From: Rotaria sp. Silwood1
Lineage: Eukaryota > Rotifera > Eurotatoria > Philodinida > Philodinidae
Length of the DNA: 64,000 nt
Direction: 5' to 3'
NCBI GenBank assembly: GCA_905250075.1
Contig: CAJNOP010000001.1
Location: 5,289,126 to 5,353,125, forward strand
The translations under genes and the position numbers were made by a program. The notes below the pieces were generated by a model that saw only the letters and a program-made list of their open reading frames with translations, did not search any database and was not told the origin of the DNA. Positions 29,764 to 42,900 of the stretch are shown here, piece by piece; position 1 is the first letter of the stretch, and every line of letters begins with the position of its first letter.

Positions 29764-32022
29764 GGTTTATTTCTTGATTGACAATTGTTTTCATATGATC
29801 AGCAGAATACAATATGTCATTTCATTTTGTATGCCATAGAAATGAAAGAAAAATACTGAATTCAAAGAAACATATTGTAACTTTCTGATGATGAATTCAA
29901 AGATTCAAACAAAGTAAAATCATCATTCTAAATGCTAAAATCTTTTATCTAGTAATGACAACTCTATATTTTTCTTTTAATGTGTGAAAACACACAGAAA
30001 ACTTTTGATGGAATTACTGTTTTATGTCGGTTATGTCCTGATGATGAACTAAAGTGAAGCTTATGATTAGGGCAAAAGTGTTCGGGATGTGGAAAAGAGA
30101 CACTGATGTTGATCTCCTTTTTAATTCACTTAGAAATTGCAAACACTTTTTAGTTATCAAATAGCCAACAAGTTTGATTGAAAACAACTCATATTGACAA
30201 TATAGACACATAGAAGAGTTGTTCTTCATCGCTGCAACCTTTAAAATGTTTAATAATGTTGATATAAGCACGAGAAACAGTTATTAAAAACTTTTGATAA
30301 GGATCAAAGTCTTTATCTTGAATATAAGTTTTTCAGTAACTTATTTTGTTATCATCTTGTGTAATTTTACCTTTTCTTTATCTTGTTACTAGCGTCAAAT
30401 AATAAAATCTCTCGAATATTTGATTGTAACAATTCTCAAAAAAAGTTTATTGTTCATTCACTTTCTTATTACATGTGTGAGAACAGATCATTTAAAAATA
30501 AATTTGTACTAAATGAGAAGAAATTATATGTTTGATTTCAGAATAAACGATCTGTTTTTCAATTTTGCAAAAAAAAAGTTTATTTAGTAATAATATTATA
30601 AATATAACAAATTAGTAAAAAGCTCGAGCTTATGTATTTGCTGAAGTTGACTAAATTTTGAGGAATATGTTGAATGTTATTTTGGAATAGGCTGACAAAA
30701 AAAACCCAACAAAATACTGGAACTCTGCTGAAGAAAAACGAAAGCTTTTCAAGATTGGTAACAGTCAGACCCACCCATTCCCAACTTGGGACACCACCCG
30801 CTTCCTTCTTGATAGATATCTGTTTATCAGAAATGATGTTTGCCTTTGATTAAAAAGAAATGTTAATGTATTTTTTTTTTATTCCGTGTATTCTTAAAAT
30901 TTATTCTTATAGTTCACCGAACTGTATATATGTATAATATGATGTTATTTTTCTTATTTTAAGTTTTTATAAATTTGTCTGTGATAGAAATAAACGGTTG
31001 CTGTTTTATCATCATCATCATCGCATCATTTATCAAGTGTTTTTTTTCTTATATTGTCTTCCTGCATTTTGACCCTGTTACAAATGAGAAATCTTTCATT
31101 TATCCATTCACGCCTATTTAATATATGAGACTGACTTGCCCCCTCGTTTCTTGATTATTGAGACTCAATGTATGACGACAACGAAAAACAAACGAGAAAA
31201 AAAAAGACTTGACAGAACATAGATTCCTTGTGTCATAATTAATTATTTCTTAAAATACATAATCAGGTCACTTTAGATTCAATAGATGCCGTATATATCC
31301 ATTGCATATTGTATATATATATTTTTCTCTCCTATAATTAAAAATAAATAGAATCGTTTTTGAAAAACCTAACATTTATATATAATTTATGATTAATTGT
31401 ATGAATTTTTTATACAAATAAATATATATATTTTTTGTTGTCGTCGACGAACATTGGCCTGATGCTCAAGATGGCTACTTTTGCTGACGTACATCCAACC
31501 ATCTACAACTACGTTAACCATATGAGAGAAGAATAAGAAAGCAAAGAAAAAATATAGAACAAGAAGTAACAAGGTAGTAAAGAACGTGGGTACGTGTTGA
31601 ACAATAGCAATCAGATGAAAACAAACAGAAAAAAAGAAAAGTGCTGAGTGACCTTTTCAGATTATTGATTCATCTTCAAGCAGCGTTACCGATCTATATC
31701 TATCACAGCAACGGCTATACAATTGACCTAGCTACGAACATTTATCGATTTGTTGTTATTGAAAAGGGTGAAATATCACAACAGCTATAAACATCAAGTG
31801 AACTATTGATTTGTGTGATAATTTCATCATTTTTTCTTATTGGTTTTCTGTTTCAATTGGTTGAATTCAGGTGACTAGAACTTTTCTTTTTCTTGATCGA
31901 CTTTTGCTCTTTGTCGATAATAATAGTGTACACAACATCGTCATTGTAATCGTACTTATAGCCTTAACATCAGTTGCCAGCCAGCAACATCATTTTATCG
32001 AATAACGTCGATGAGACACACC
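29764..32022. other. Spacer upstream of the BMAL-like gene
   Basis: AT-rich, no gene recognised. A short frame (ATG near 31462, MLKMATFADVHPTIYNYVNH, stop after 24 codons) lies upstream of the BMAL-like start and could be an upstream ORF in a 5' exon, but nothing proves it is transcribed. Confidence 0.35.
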
Positions 32023-32030
32023 TATTTATA
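32023..32030 (+). promoter_or_regulatory. Possible TATA box of the BMAL-like gene
   Basis: TATTTATA lies about 80 nt before the ATG at 32110, followed by a GGGGGTG stretch that is unusually GC-rich for this DNA. Spacing is plausible but unproven. Confidence 0.3.
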
Positions 32031-32109
32031 AGGGGGTGTCGTAGAATCTGTTAAACTCTGATATATATATATATACGTATAGATATCTATTTAACTGAAA
32101 ACCTCAAGT

Positions 32110-35100
32110 ATGGCTCCTGAGCAACTTCTTAACGTGTAAGAATTTACTTTTATAATGCGATGTTGTATACTTTATTTATAGATCATATGATAGATTTTGT
32201 GTTTTTTTAGTCTTATTTATTTACTTTTTCTAGTCTGGACGTTCAATCGAAAAGTGAAATGAATCTAGAAGACGAATCTGATGATGAAGAAACATCGAAA
32301 TCATCAACAAATACAAAAAGTGACAAAATGCGAAAGTATAATTTATATTTTCAATAACTTATATCTATATATAGAATTCTTTTTATATTATAAGAATAAC
32401 TCATAGTGAAATAGAACGTCGTCGTCGAGAAAAAATGAATCGTTATATAGATGAAATAGCCCAATTACTTCCAATAGATGCAGTTAAAAAACTCGATAAA
32501 TTAACCGTTCTACGTGTTGCTGTTGATACAATAAAACATTTAAAAGGTAGAAAAGAAATATATTTCTTAAACTAAAATTAAAGATTCTTATTGTTTATAG
32601 GTACCACTTCAAAAGTTTCATCAAGCGGTTTTGGTAAACAAATATATTTAAATGATAATGAATTACTTGAATTAATATTAGCAACAATTGATCAATTAGG
32701 CACATATTTTTTTCTTATAATTGAATGTCAAAAAGGTCGAATTTGTTATGCATCAAGTTCAACTGAAACAACACTTGGATATAAACCAGTTCGTACCAAA
32801 AAGAAATCTTCGTTTGATGTTTTTTTCATTTATTTATTTTTTTTTTTTTTGTATAAAGAATGAATTATGTTCACAATCAATATTTGATATTATCTATCCA
32901 GATGATATTGAAATAGTTAAACAACAATTAATGTGTGAAAAAAAGATATCATCCAATACAAATGAAGAACCATCAAGTGATTCAAAAAGTAAAAGAAATT
33001 CTTGTTTTTTTTTCATTATTCTAAGAAAATAATATTTATTTAAGATGTTCCTTTAATAACAACGAAACAAAATTGTTTAGAAGTAGGAAATCGACGTACA
33101 TTTTCTTGTCGTATTAAATCGAAAACAAAACGATCAAGTAAAACAATAACGACTAATCCAATAGGTTAGTATGTTTTATGTGTTTTTTTTTTTTTTTTTT
33201 CTTTCGACTAAATTTCTTTTTTTTTTTTTCTATAGATAATTATAGTACAATCGATTTTGTTGGTTATATAAAACAATATTCTTTAGTTAATGATAATGAA
33301 AATGAAATAAAACCGCGAACTGATCGTCGACAGTCAACTTTTAGTGCATTAACACCATCCGATGTTGTAAATGCTATTGGAACTAATCCTGTTTCATGTC
33401 TTATAACAATGGGTAATTTATGCAAACGGATTGAAAAATCGAATCAAACTCATGAAAATATAAATACCATTGATAGAATGTTTTTATGCAAATTAAATCC
33501 TGACGGACAATTTACATATTTCGATCAAATGTAAGTTGTTCTGGGTTTTTTTTTTTTTTGATTATTTATTCTTAGACGATATAAGAGTAGTTAGTAGGCG
33601 AATGGTTATTTTTTTTCTTTTATAGAACAAGAACATGAGTGAATAAATAGTAACGATTGAAATGTAAATTCTTACACTTAAAAAACAAAGATTTGAAAGA
33701 ATGATGAATATTAATGGGTGATCGATAATCAATGGACACATATTTGTATTTTTTTTTCTCACTTAACACATGTTATTCAAACACATAATAATTCTACAAG
33801 ATGCAACATAAAGTGCTTGATGAATTTCAATAGAAATTTTTTGTCGTTACAATTGACAAAATTTTACACGATTTATTTTCGACATTGTACAGTAGATTAT
33901 TTTTTTTTCCAGTGCATGACGAATTTTTTTTGTCATTTCGTCAATTAAAAAATCATAGTTTTTAATTTTATTCCATTTCATATTTATTAATTAATAATAC
34001 CATTCTACATGTAATAATCCTAAATATGGAGATCATGGCTGTTTGGTAACCATCTGTGATTGTTTATAAAAATACATGGAATTCTTTTCACACCATGTCA
34101 ATGATTCCTAGAGTGTATATAGCATGCCGTTATCTTATTCATAGATGAAAACATTACTCAAGAAACATCTTACTTTAGAGTACACATGTAAGAGAATAAC
34201 TTCAATATAATTGTCATATAATAATGTTTGACTAGGTTTAAAAATAATTGGATGATACGTTAGATCATTCTTAGATATATCAAAACAACGTTATAATTCT
34301 TTTTTTTTGGATACTTAGCCTTTTGTTTAATGTTCTCTTTCCTGTCTGCTTCCTGTCGACTTGTAGTATAAACATGTCCCTAATGAAGAGTATTTTTCTC
34401 GTCAATGAAGATCATTATCTTCGATCGATGAGATAAAACAGCGAATCGATCGTTTAATAAAAAGAAACAATTAAGTTTCTAAAAAAAAAAAAGTTTTTTT
34501 CATTTTGAAAAACAAAGGATTCATATATATATATATATATATCGAAATAGAAAGATTTTTATTGTAACTAATTAGTAAAAATAAAAAATACAAAAACTGG
34601 TCATTCATCATCGATGACTCGTTATATTGTTTTTCATGTGTTGGAAAATATGTGAACTAAATCTGTACCCGCTTTTCAATGAGTCACATTGTGTTACGTT
34701 AACCGTACTCCAAGGACATGTACTTTGATCAAAAGTACGTCATATATGTAGGGTGGTTTTGCATAAGAGATAAAAATATATGAATAAATTTCGGAGCATT
34801 TTTCCTATACAAACTTTATCATCATGTCTGCCTATTACGATTCCATAATATGTTGATATATCCATAAACAGAGGTCAAAATTTTTTTTTCTTTTTACTAT
34901 AATATTCCTTATAAATCATGTTCAACCTAAATAATGGACATACATTATCAATTCTAATGAATAAAAGAATTATATAAATCTAGTGATTGAAAGATAGACT
35001 ATTGAAAAAAAATGTTTTCTTTTATTATAATTAATTGATTCTATTTTAAAATGTATCTTCTACCAATGTTTTACGATTAAACAAATAATAAATAAAAAAA

Positions 35101-36255
35101 CAACAAAAAAGAAAATTTTTTTTTCTTTATCGATCTTCTTATCAGGGTTGAAGAACAGAAAGAAAAATGATTGTATTTAATATGGTTTGCCTGAATAAAT
35201 TGCTGTTTTTTTTTTTAAATAAAATCGTTATAGAACAATTGTGAAAAACAAAGGTTAGAAAAATGAAATGTATGAATTATTTTACTGTAGATTTTTTTCT
35301 TGGTTTATTAAAACTAAGAATCCTCGATGTTCGATATTTTTCTAAACGAAAAAATAACCAAATTTTGGGTCGATAACAAATAGGTGAGATAGGGGGCGAA
35401 GTTTGTTGCTTTTGTATGGGATGTCTTTCTTCGAATTGAGATATATTATCAATAGGTGAGCTGAACTGTCCTGTGTCAATGAGAAATATATAAACAAATA
35501 CTACACCCATTTACCTTTGATCTTGCTTTATTTCACAGTTGTTGGGTTGACTATTTATATCGAATAGCATTACTTGTAAATAAATGATTATTATAAATTT
35601 TTGTCAGTTTCGTTTGTCTATACATTATTTGATATAATATGACTTTTTCATTATACATAAATTTCTATTTAGATGTCATTCTCTATTGGGTTATTTATCA
35701 CAAGAACTTCTTGGTATGAATTTAGGAGATTTTATACATGAAGATGATCGAAACAAAATAAATGAATTATGGAATCGAGGTAACAAAAAAGATACATAAT
35801 AAAAATGAAACTTTATTTTTTTTAATTATTTAATCATCTTTTTTTTTGTTATTACTAATTAAGTTTGTCATGATCGTCAGATAGGAACAAGTGGTAATTA
35901 TCGTTTTCGGACGAAAGATAATACATATATTATTCTACAAACCATATTTGAACCATTTATAAATCCATGGAATGATGAAATTGAAATAATTGTTGCAAGA
36001 AATAAAACTAAGTAAAGAATTATTATTATAATTTATTTTCTTTAATGATGTTTTTAAGAAATTTTAGAGTAAAACCTACTCAAACACATACGATTTTTAG
36101 TACCAGTAACAAATATATTTTCTTGAATGTAGTGTTCTATTGATACATGATTGGATATCTTTTTTTTTTTAGAAAATGACAATCCACTTAGTGTTGATGT
36201 TGATTCACCGTCGAATTTAGATTCAAATGAACTTATGCGTCAATTACTTCCTTGA
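32110..36255 (+). CDS. bHLH-PAS transcription factor, BMAL/cycle (ARNTL) type
   Basis: Exons: 32110-32135, 32234-32335, 32395-32546, 32601-32788, 32859-32988, 33045-33164, 33236-33530, 35673-35779, 35864-36011 and 36192-36255; about 443 aa. The bHLH at residues 43-93 has HSEIERRRREKMN and KKLDKLTVLRVAV; the RKLDKLTVLR-like helix favours BMAL/cycle over ARNT (RKPDKLTILR). PAS-A follows (LGYKPNELCSQSIFDIIYPD) and PAS-B holds LLGYLSQELLG and NYRFRTKDNTYIILQ. It would dimerise with a CLOCK-like partner and bind E-boxes in the nucleus. The protein ends soon after PAS-B, without the long transactivation tail of vertebrate BMAL1. The exon 4 donor is a weak GTTCGT. The last acceptor is my choice to keep the frame: using the AG at 36172 gives an immediate stop. 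Intron 7 is over 2 kb. Confidence 0.8.
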
Positions 36256-36995
36256 ATAGAATGAAAATCAAAACGCTTTCCATACATGCTGATTTTCATT
36301 TCACTCGTCCAGTTTTAAATTATCTTATACAAAGAAAATCGGATGCCTTCTTCTCTAAATTAGCAAGTTACATGATTTTTCTCTCTCTTTGTGTTCAATT
36401 ATATTGAACCGGTGCTTTACACAAAAGATGTTTTCTTTTCTATTAAATCCTGTATATTTGTAAAATATATATAACTATCTAGTGATAAACCATTTTTTTG
36501 TCATTGTTACAACATACTAAATTATCGATGTTTTCATCGATATATAAACAAAACAATTGATAATAGAGAAGAAAAAAAAATTAAGAACATAATTATCTTT
36601 ATTTATTATTTAAGTCGTTTTGCTCCTAAAGAGAAAAAACCTAACGACTAATCTGCATTTTTGATTAATCTATTTTAGAAAACGATATGTTTGATTTATT
36701 ATTATTATCATCATCTTCTATTTCCATCATCTGTTTATTAAACTCATTTTTGTTACCTGATGCATAAGTCTTATGCATATGAATTATTGCTTCATTTTGA
36801 TAAATATTTAATTTATTATTATAATTATTGTCGACTATCATCTATTGTTGTTTGAAACGAAAAACAAGCCAGAAAAAGAAAATTTTCTATTATTCTTCCA
36901 TCTTTGACGTCGTTTTTTTTTCGTACTAATTTTGTTTTGTCTTTTGACGTTTTTTCTTTCTTCAACAACAAATTTATTTTGTTCGTGCTTTGTCA
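36256..36995. other. Spacer between the BMAL-like and N4BP2-like genes
   Basis: 3' UTR of the upstream gene and promoter/leader of the downstream gene, both on the plus strand. No additional gene seen. Confidence 0.4.
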
Positions 36996-39900
36996 ATGAC
37001 GAGTTTAAGTGAAAACGATCACAAGAATGAGATTAACATTGATTCAAAGCAATGTGCTATTGAAAATGAACATTCATCATTAAATAATAATGATTCATTA
37101 TTAGTACCAACAACTATACAAAAGTAAGAAACTTTAATTGGATTTTTATTTGTTTTTTTAATTTTTTATTTGTTATAGATCATCACATAGTGATCAAAAA
37201 CAAGAAGAACTCAATGAAAAGGGGCAAAGGTAAGCAATAATTCACAGCGATTTGTTTAGTTTCATATACTATGAGATAGTTCTTTTGGTTGAGATTAACC
37301 TAGATATCAATGAAAATATTTTCTATTAATTAAAAGTAATATTTGTTTTTTTTCTTTATTCTAGTAATGATTTAACGTCTGAATTACAAAAGACTAATAT
37401 AAATAATGAAATTAATAATAATGATGCTTTAGTAAATACTAGTCCATCAATAGTAACTACCGATGAAGAACAAAAACAACAGCAAAAAGAGGCAACAGAA
37501 ACAACAGTTAATCATGATGAAAATGGAAATGGATCAAGAAAGTTATTTAATTCAAAAGTTAAATATTCATCTATGCCATACCATCGTTCACCATACTATA
37601 CTAATGGTCATCCATATGGGCCAGCGCCCTATTATTATTATCCAATATCACCATCATTAATTGAAAAGCCAACACCATTAATGTTTATCCCAACATTACA
37701 TTCATCATCATCATCACAAATATCATCATCAACATCACCATCATCATCACGAGATAATCAAAGTGGTAATTCAACAACAATATCTCCTCAAAATTTACCA
37801 CCACGTTTAAGACAAGCATCAACAACTGAGAATGAATCAAATTTACAAGCATCATCAACCACATCACAATCAACACCACAATCATCAACAATAACAAATG
37901 GTCGTCGCCATCACCGCAGTATATTATCACGTGGTAGTGCTAATTATCATTTTTCACATCTACCACCACCGTTAATGGCGACACCACCCGGTGTTCTTTA
38001 TACTTATCCACCTATCGTCCATCAACCAGGTCATATCGCATATAATATTCGTCCAGTAGATGAATTTGAATACCTTGCTTACCAGCAACAAATGATGAAT
38101 CTACCTGCAACACCACTTCTTTGGGCACCACCACCACCACCCATGACATCACATGGTTATCCTTATTTTTCACCATATTCAATGAATGGATCATCATCAA
38201 CATATATGGTAAATAATACAATAATCACTCAATCAACAAATTCATTTTTAAATCCTGAAGCTGCTGAATGGGTTCCATCACAAAATGATAATGAATCATC
38301 ATCATCACCATCATCAGATAATCATATTTTAATTAACGACGAAACCCATTTTCCTCCACTAAATAGCACAACAACAAATAATACTCAAACCATACCGAAT
38401 GTTAACGATCATATAGAAGATAATTCGGAACAAATAGATACTGCATCTGAAGTACCTTCAACTAATAATAATAATGATAATGCAAACGATAATTCACAAA
38501 TACAAACAGATAGTTCAAACGTCCTCTCATCTCAATTGAATTCAAAGATTGAATCAACAAATACATCATCATCTAGTCAAGATAATAATAATAAACCTTT
38601 ATCGTCGTCTCCAGTTAAAGTAACACCTCTGGCATATTCAACAATAATTTCTCAAACATCTGAAAATAATAAATCAATTAAAATTAATACTAGTACTCAG
38701 CAACAACCACAACAACGTCGTCAACCTCAACAACAATTAACAAATCATATTAATAATCAATTACCACCAAGAGATCGAACAACTAAACAACAACAACAAC
38801 AACAACGAACACAAAATACTGCTTCATCATCATCATCTTCAAATACAAATTCTCATCGACGTCAATCGTTTAATAATAATCGTAATAATAATCGAGGCTT
38901 TCTTTCATCTGAAACAAATTCTCTTCCAAAACAGCAACCACAACAACAACAACAACAAATAAATGATGATTGGATTGAAGTAAAATCTAAAAAAACAAAA
39001 AAATTTGATCGTATTATAACTGATAATTCATCCGAAAAATTAATATTAGATGAACCAATACATAAATCTGTATCACCTCCATTATCATTAACATCAACTG
39101 GTGAAAATACAACAACAACATTTACATCTGAAGATGACTTCGATGAAAAAGATAATAATGATCTTGTCATTATTATGGATAATCATATAACAAATGATTA
39201 TAATCAAATTATTGTTGATGATATACATAGAAGACTTGATAATAATGAACGATTATTAATTATTATGAGAGGATGTCCTGGTAAATAGGAATTTGTATTT
39301 AGAATTTTTCAAATATAACAAACAGATTCTATTTGTTATTTCTTTGTTCTGTGATTGATAGCCTTGTCCTAAGTCTCTGAAAATTAGACAACATTTACTC
39401 TTCATATAAAACATCTGTCTATGTCTGATTATTTAATGCTTCTAAAAATTTGATGATTTTCTCATTATTTATAAATTCTCGGCCAATACTATGACTTCAG
39501 CTTTTGCAGTTATTTTTTACATTTCAGTACAATATATTATGTGCTTCAATAATGGAACCGCATCGACTTTTCAAAGTGCTAAATGTTGCACTGTTTTATG
39601 GACTGTTTGTCTGATTTTGTTTTACTTGTCTAAATATTATCCAATACAGAAAAACTGGTTATTAGAATTGATTATGTAGAAGTTTTTGGGACGTGAGAAA
39701 TATTTGATTAAATAGAGATCGTGACAAATCTCAAATTATTATTAAATTCTTTCTTGTCTTCTTCTGCGAGGCAGGACTTTATGAGCACGTTAATGAAAGC
39801 ACAAATCAATGATTTGGCCTTGTTGTATATTTTTAAACCTAGAAATATGTAGTATCAGTGTATCCCTGATTATTGTTTCTCTGTTAGTGATTCAAAGGTC

Positions 39901-42900
39901 TACTATCAGTAAATCTATAGTTTTTGTTCAATGTATGCGAGGCTAGCAGTTAAGTTTTTGATTTCTAGTATTTCAATCATTTTCCAATCGAATGATATCT
40001 ATGACATTATTTTCTGATATGCAGAATATATAAACTAGTAGAGAGCTTCCAAATTTGCAAAAATTTTGACATGCAGAAGTTAAACTTATTACGAATTTGA
40101 AATTTGCCACTTAATGGTTAAATGAGCTGTGAATGAAATTTATGGACAATATTCTATTGCGCTTAAAAAGTCGTACATAAATATAATTTTTGTATTACAA
40201 CACAAATTGTAAATTGGTTGTTGTTCTTTTCATTTAGGCTCAGGAAAATCAACATTAGCTAAGTAAGCATTAGTTTTAAATTGAATAAAAACAATCAAAA
40301 GTTAAACTATATTTTATTAAAGGTCAATCAATCATGGTTATAATGGTTTGATTCTCTCAGCAGATGATTATTTTAACGATAATGCTTTAAATAAATATAT
40401 ATTTGATTCAAGTAAATTAGATGAAGCACATCGATTTACTTGTCGACGAGGTTTTATAAATATATATATATATATTATATTTTAAAATAAAAGCTCTTTT
40501 TTCTTTTAGCATCAGATGCATTAAAACGGAATATATCTCCAATTATAATCGATAATACAAATACACAAACATGGGAAATGAAACCATATGTTGCAATGGT
40601 AAACGTTCAATGTTGATTTTTGTTTTAAATGCTAATCAATATGATTTTTTTTTCTAGGGTAAAGAAGCTGGTTATGATATTCTTTTAGTTGAACCTCAAA
40701 CTCCATGGCGTTACAAAGCTCGAGAATTATTGAAGTAATTTTTTTTTCTTTATTACTAAATATAATGGCAGACAAAAGTTTAGAGCGATTATATGTTTGA
40801 GTTCACTTCTCAATGTTAATAGCTAGGAAGAATCTGAAAAAAAAAATATTTGAATAGCTCAAAAGATTATTTAAAAAGATTGGTAGAGCTAAAAGCTCTA
40901 ATAAAACTGCTCGGATGAAGACATTAGGAAAACCATGAACTCTAAAATCAGTTTTCTGGCATTCATTTGAAACTTTTTTGGAAATGGTTTTATTTGATAG
41001 AATAAAATGAGACTTCATCGACCTCTTCATTAACTTCTTTAGTTGCATTACATTCAATTGACAGGTAGTCCAAGAAGCCAATTGTCTTTTGTTTGTATAA
41101 AAACTTCAATGGTTTCTCTATGTTTGATACTTGGAGGCCTTCTGTTAATTGAATGTAGATCAATGAAGAGATCCGAAACATATCATTTTGTTCTATCAAC
41201 TAAAACTATTTCCTAAAAGCTACAAACGAATTCCAGAACACTAGTTTTAGAGGTCTTGATTGTCTAGACATTTTCATTTCAAGCAGTTTTCTATTACATT
41301 TTTTTGGATCTTCTAATCCTTATAGGAAATCCTTTGAACTACTCATATATTTTTTTCAGATTCTTCTTCGCTACTACCATCAAGAAAATAACTTAAAAAG
41401 ATACAGTTGCTCTAAATTTATATGCACTACTATAGCTTTAAATAGTTGAACTTTTAATATAAAAGCAATTTGTCTTTTTGTTTTATTTAGACGTAATGTT
41501 CATAATTTACCATTACGAAGTATCAAAGAAATGATAAATCGTTTTGAACATAATATTACTGTTCAAAGTATAATTAATCAAATTCCATCAATGGGAATAA
41601 AAAATAATTTAACATCCACTGAACAACAAAATCTTAATAAAAATAATGAATTAATTGATCCCTTATGTACATCAAAAAAATTTTATGATATTATTGATGA
41701 TTCATTAATTCTTGATGATGTACGTCTTTGTATAAATGATATGATTTTATTTCTAACATCAAATTTTTATCAAACAACATTATTATCATCGACATCCATA
41801 TTAACAACAACAACAACAACAACAGCAACAACAACATCACAACCTTCAACACCATTATCAGTTTCATTTCATGATTTATCATTAATATCATCATCAACAA
41901 CAACATCATTACCATCGACACCTTCAACACCACATCCACGTTTTCATCGTCCATTAACACGTTATTCTTCAGCAACAAATCAAGATCATTCATTTAATAC
42001 TGAACATATTTTACGATTACCTACATCAACATTTTCACGGTGTATTGATACAACAAATTTAACAGCACCATTATCAGCACAATCAAATATTGTTGGAAAA
42101 AAACGACGAAAAAATAAAAATAAACAACAGTCTAATGAAATTTTATTAAATGTAAATAATAATAACAATAATATGGAAAATGAAGAAGAAAATTTACAAC
42201 AACAACAACAACAACAACATCAACAAAAACAATCTTTTGATGTTATTCTTCCTGAAGAGTGTTCTGACTTTGTTGTTATTGATGAAAAAAATGATAATGA
42301 TTGGATTAATAATGTTAATAGAAATTTTGGTATACAAATCAATTCTCTAAAGTAAACAAAATTCTTAGTCTTGTTTTTCTTATGTCAAAAAAGATCGGTT
42401 GCGGTTCCTTTTCTTTTCTTTCCTTCGCACAGTATTTTTTGTCCAATATGGAGGCTGAAAGAGCAGTACCCAGCGAAATATTGGGTTGGTCTTCTCGAAG
42501 TTTGTTGTGCCATGTGTTTGTACCCAAAAAAAAAGTACATGTTTGCCCTTCAAAAGGAAAAATTTGAATAAGACATTGTATTCAAAGACAAACTTTCAAA
42601 TGTTTTGATTAAGAAAGAAAACTTTCCGAAATTTTCAATAAAAATCAATCATTGATTTTTCTTTTTGTGTTTTCTAGAGATCAGTCATCAACATTATCTC
42701 ATAAACAAAAACAATTAACTAATCCTAAAAATTGTGAATTAATAAATATTATTCATAATGAATTAAATAAACCCTCACATAATTTACCTATAGCAACAGG
42801 ACATGTTGCTATACAATGTTCATCGAATGATTTTAATTGTCAAATAAATCATTCCGATCGAATATTAATTGGTCATCTATCATCTCCTTCTACTCTAAGT

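Noticed and set aside
37685-37930. 81-codon minus-strand frame
   Set aside because: Antisense of the Ser-rich part of the same coding exon.
38862-39170. 102-codon minus-strand frame with Cys runs
   Set aside because: It is the antisense of Gln and Asn repeats in the N4BP2-like exon.
41691-41993. 100-codon minus-strand frame rich in Leu
   Set aside because: Antisense of Ser/Thr repeats in N4BP2-like exon 8.
42371-42571. Two overlapping plus-strand frames of about 65 codons
   Set aside because: They fall in an N4BP2-like intron with clear GT and AG boundaries and have no family match.
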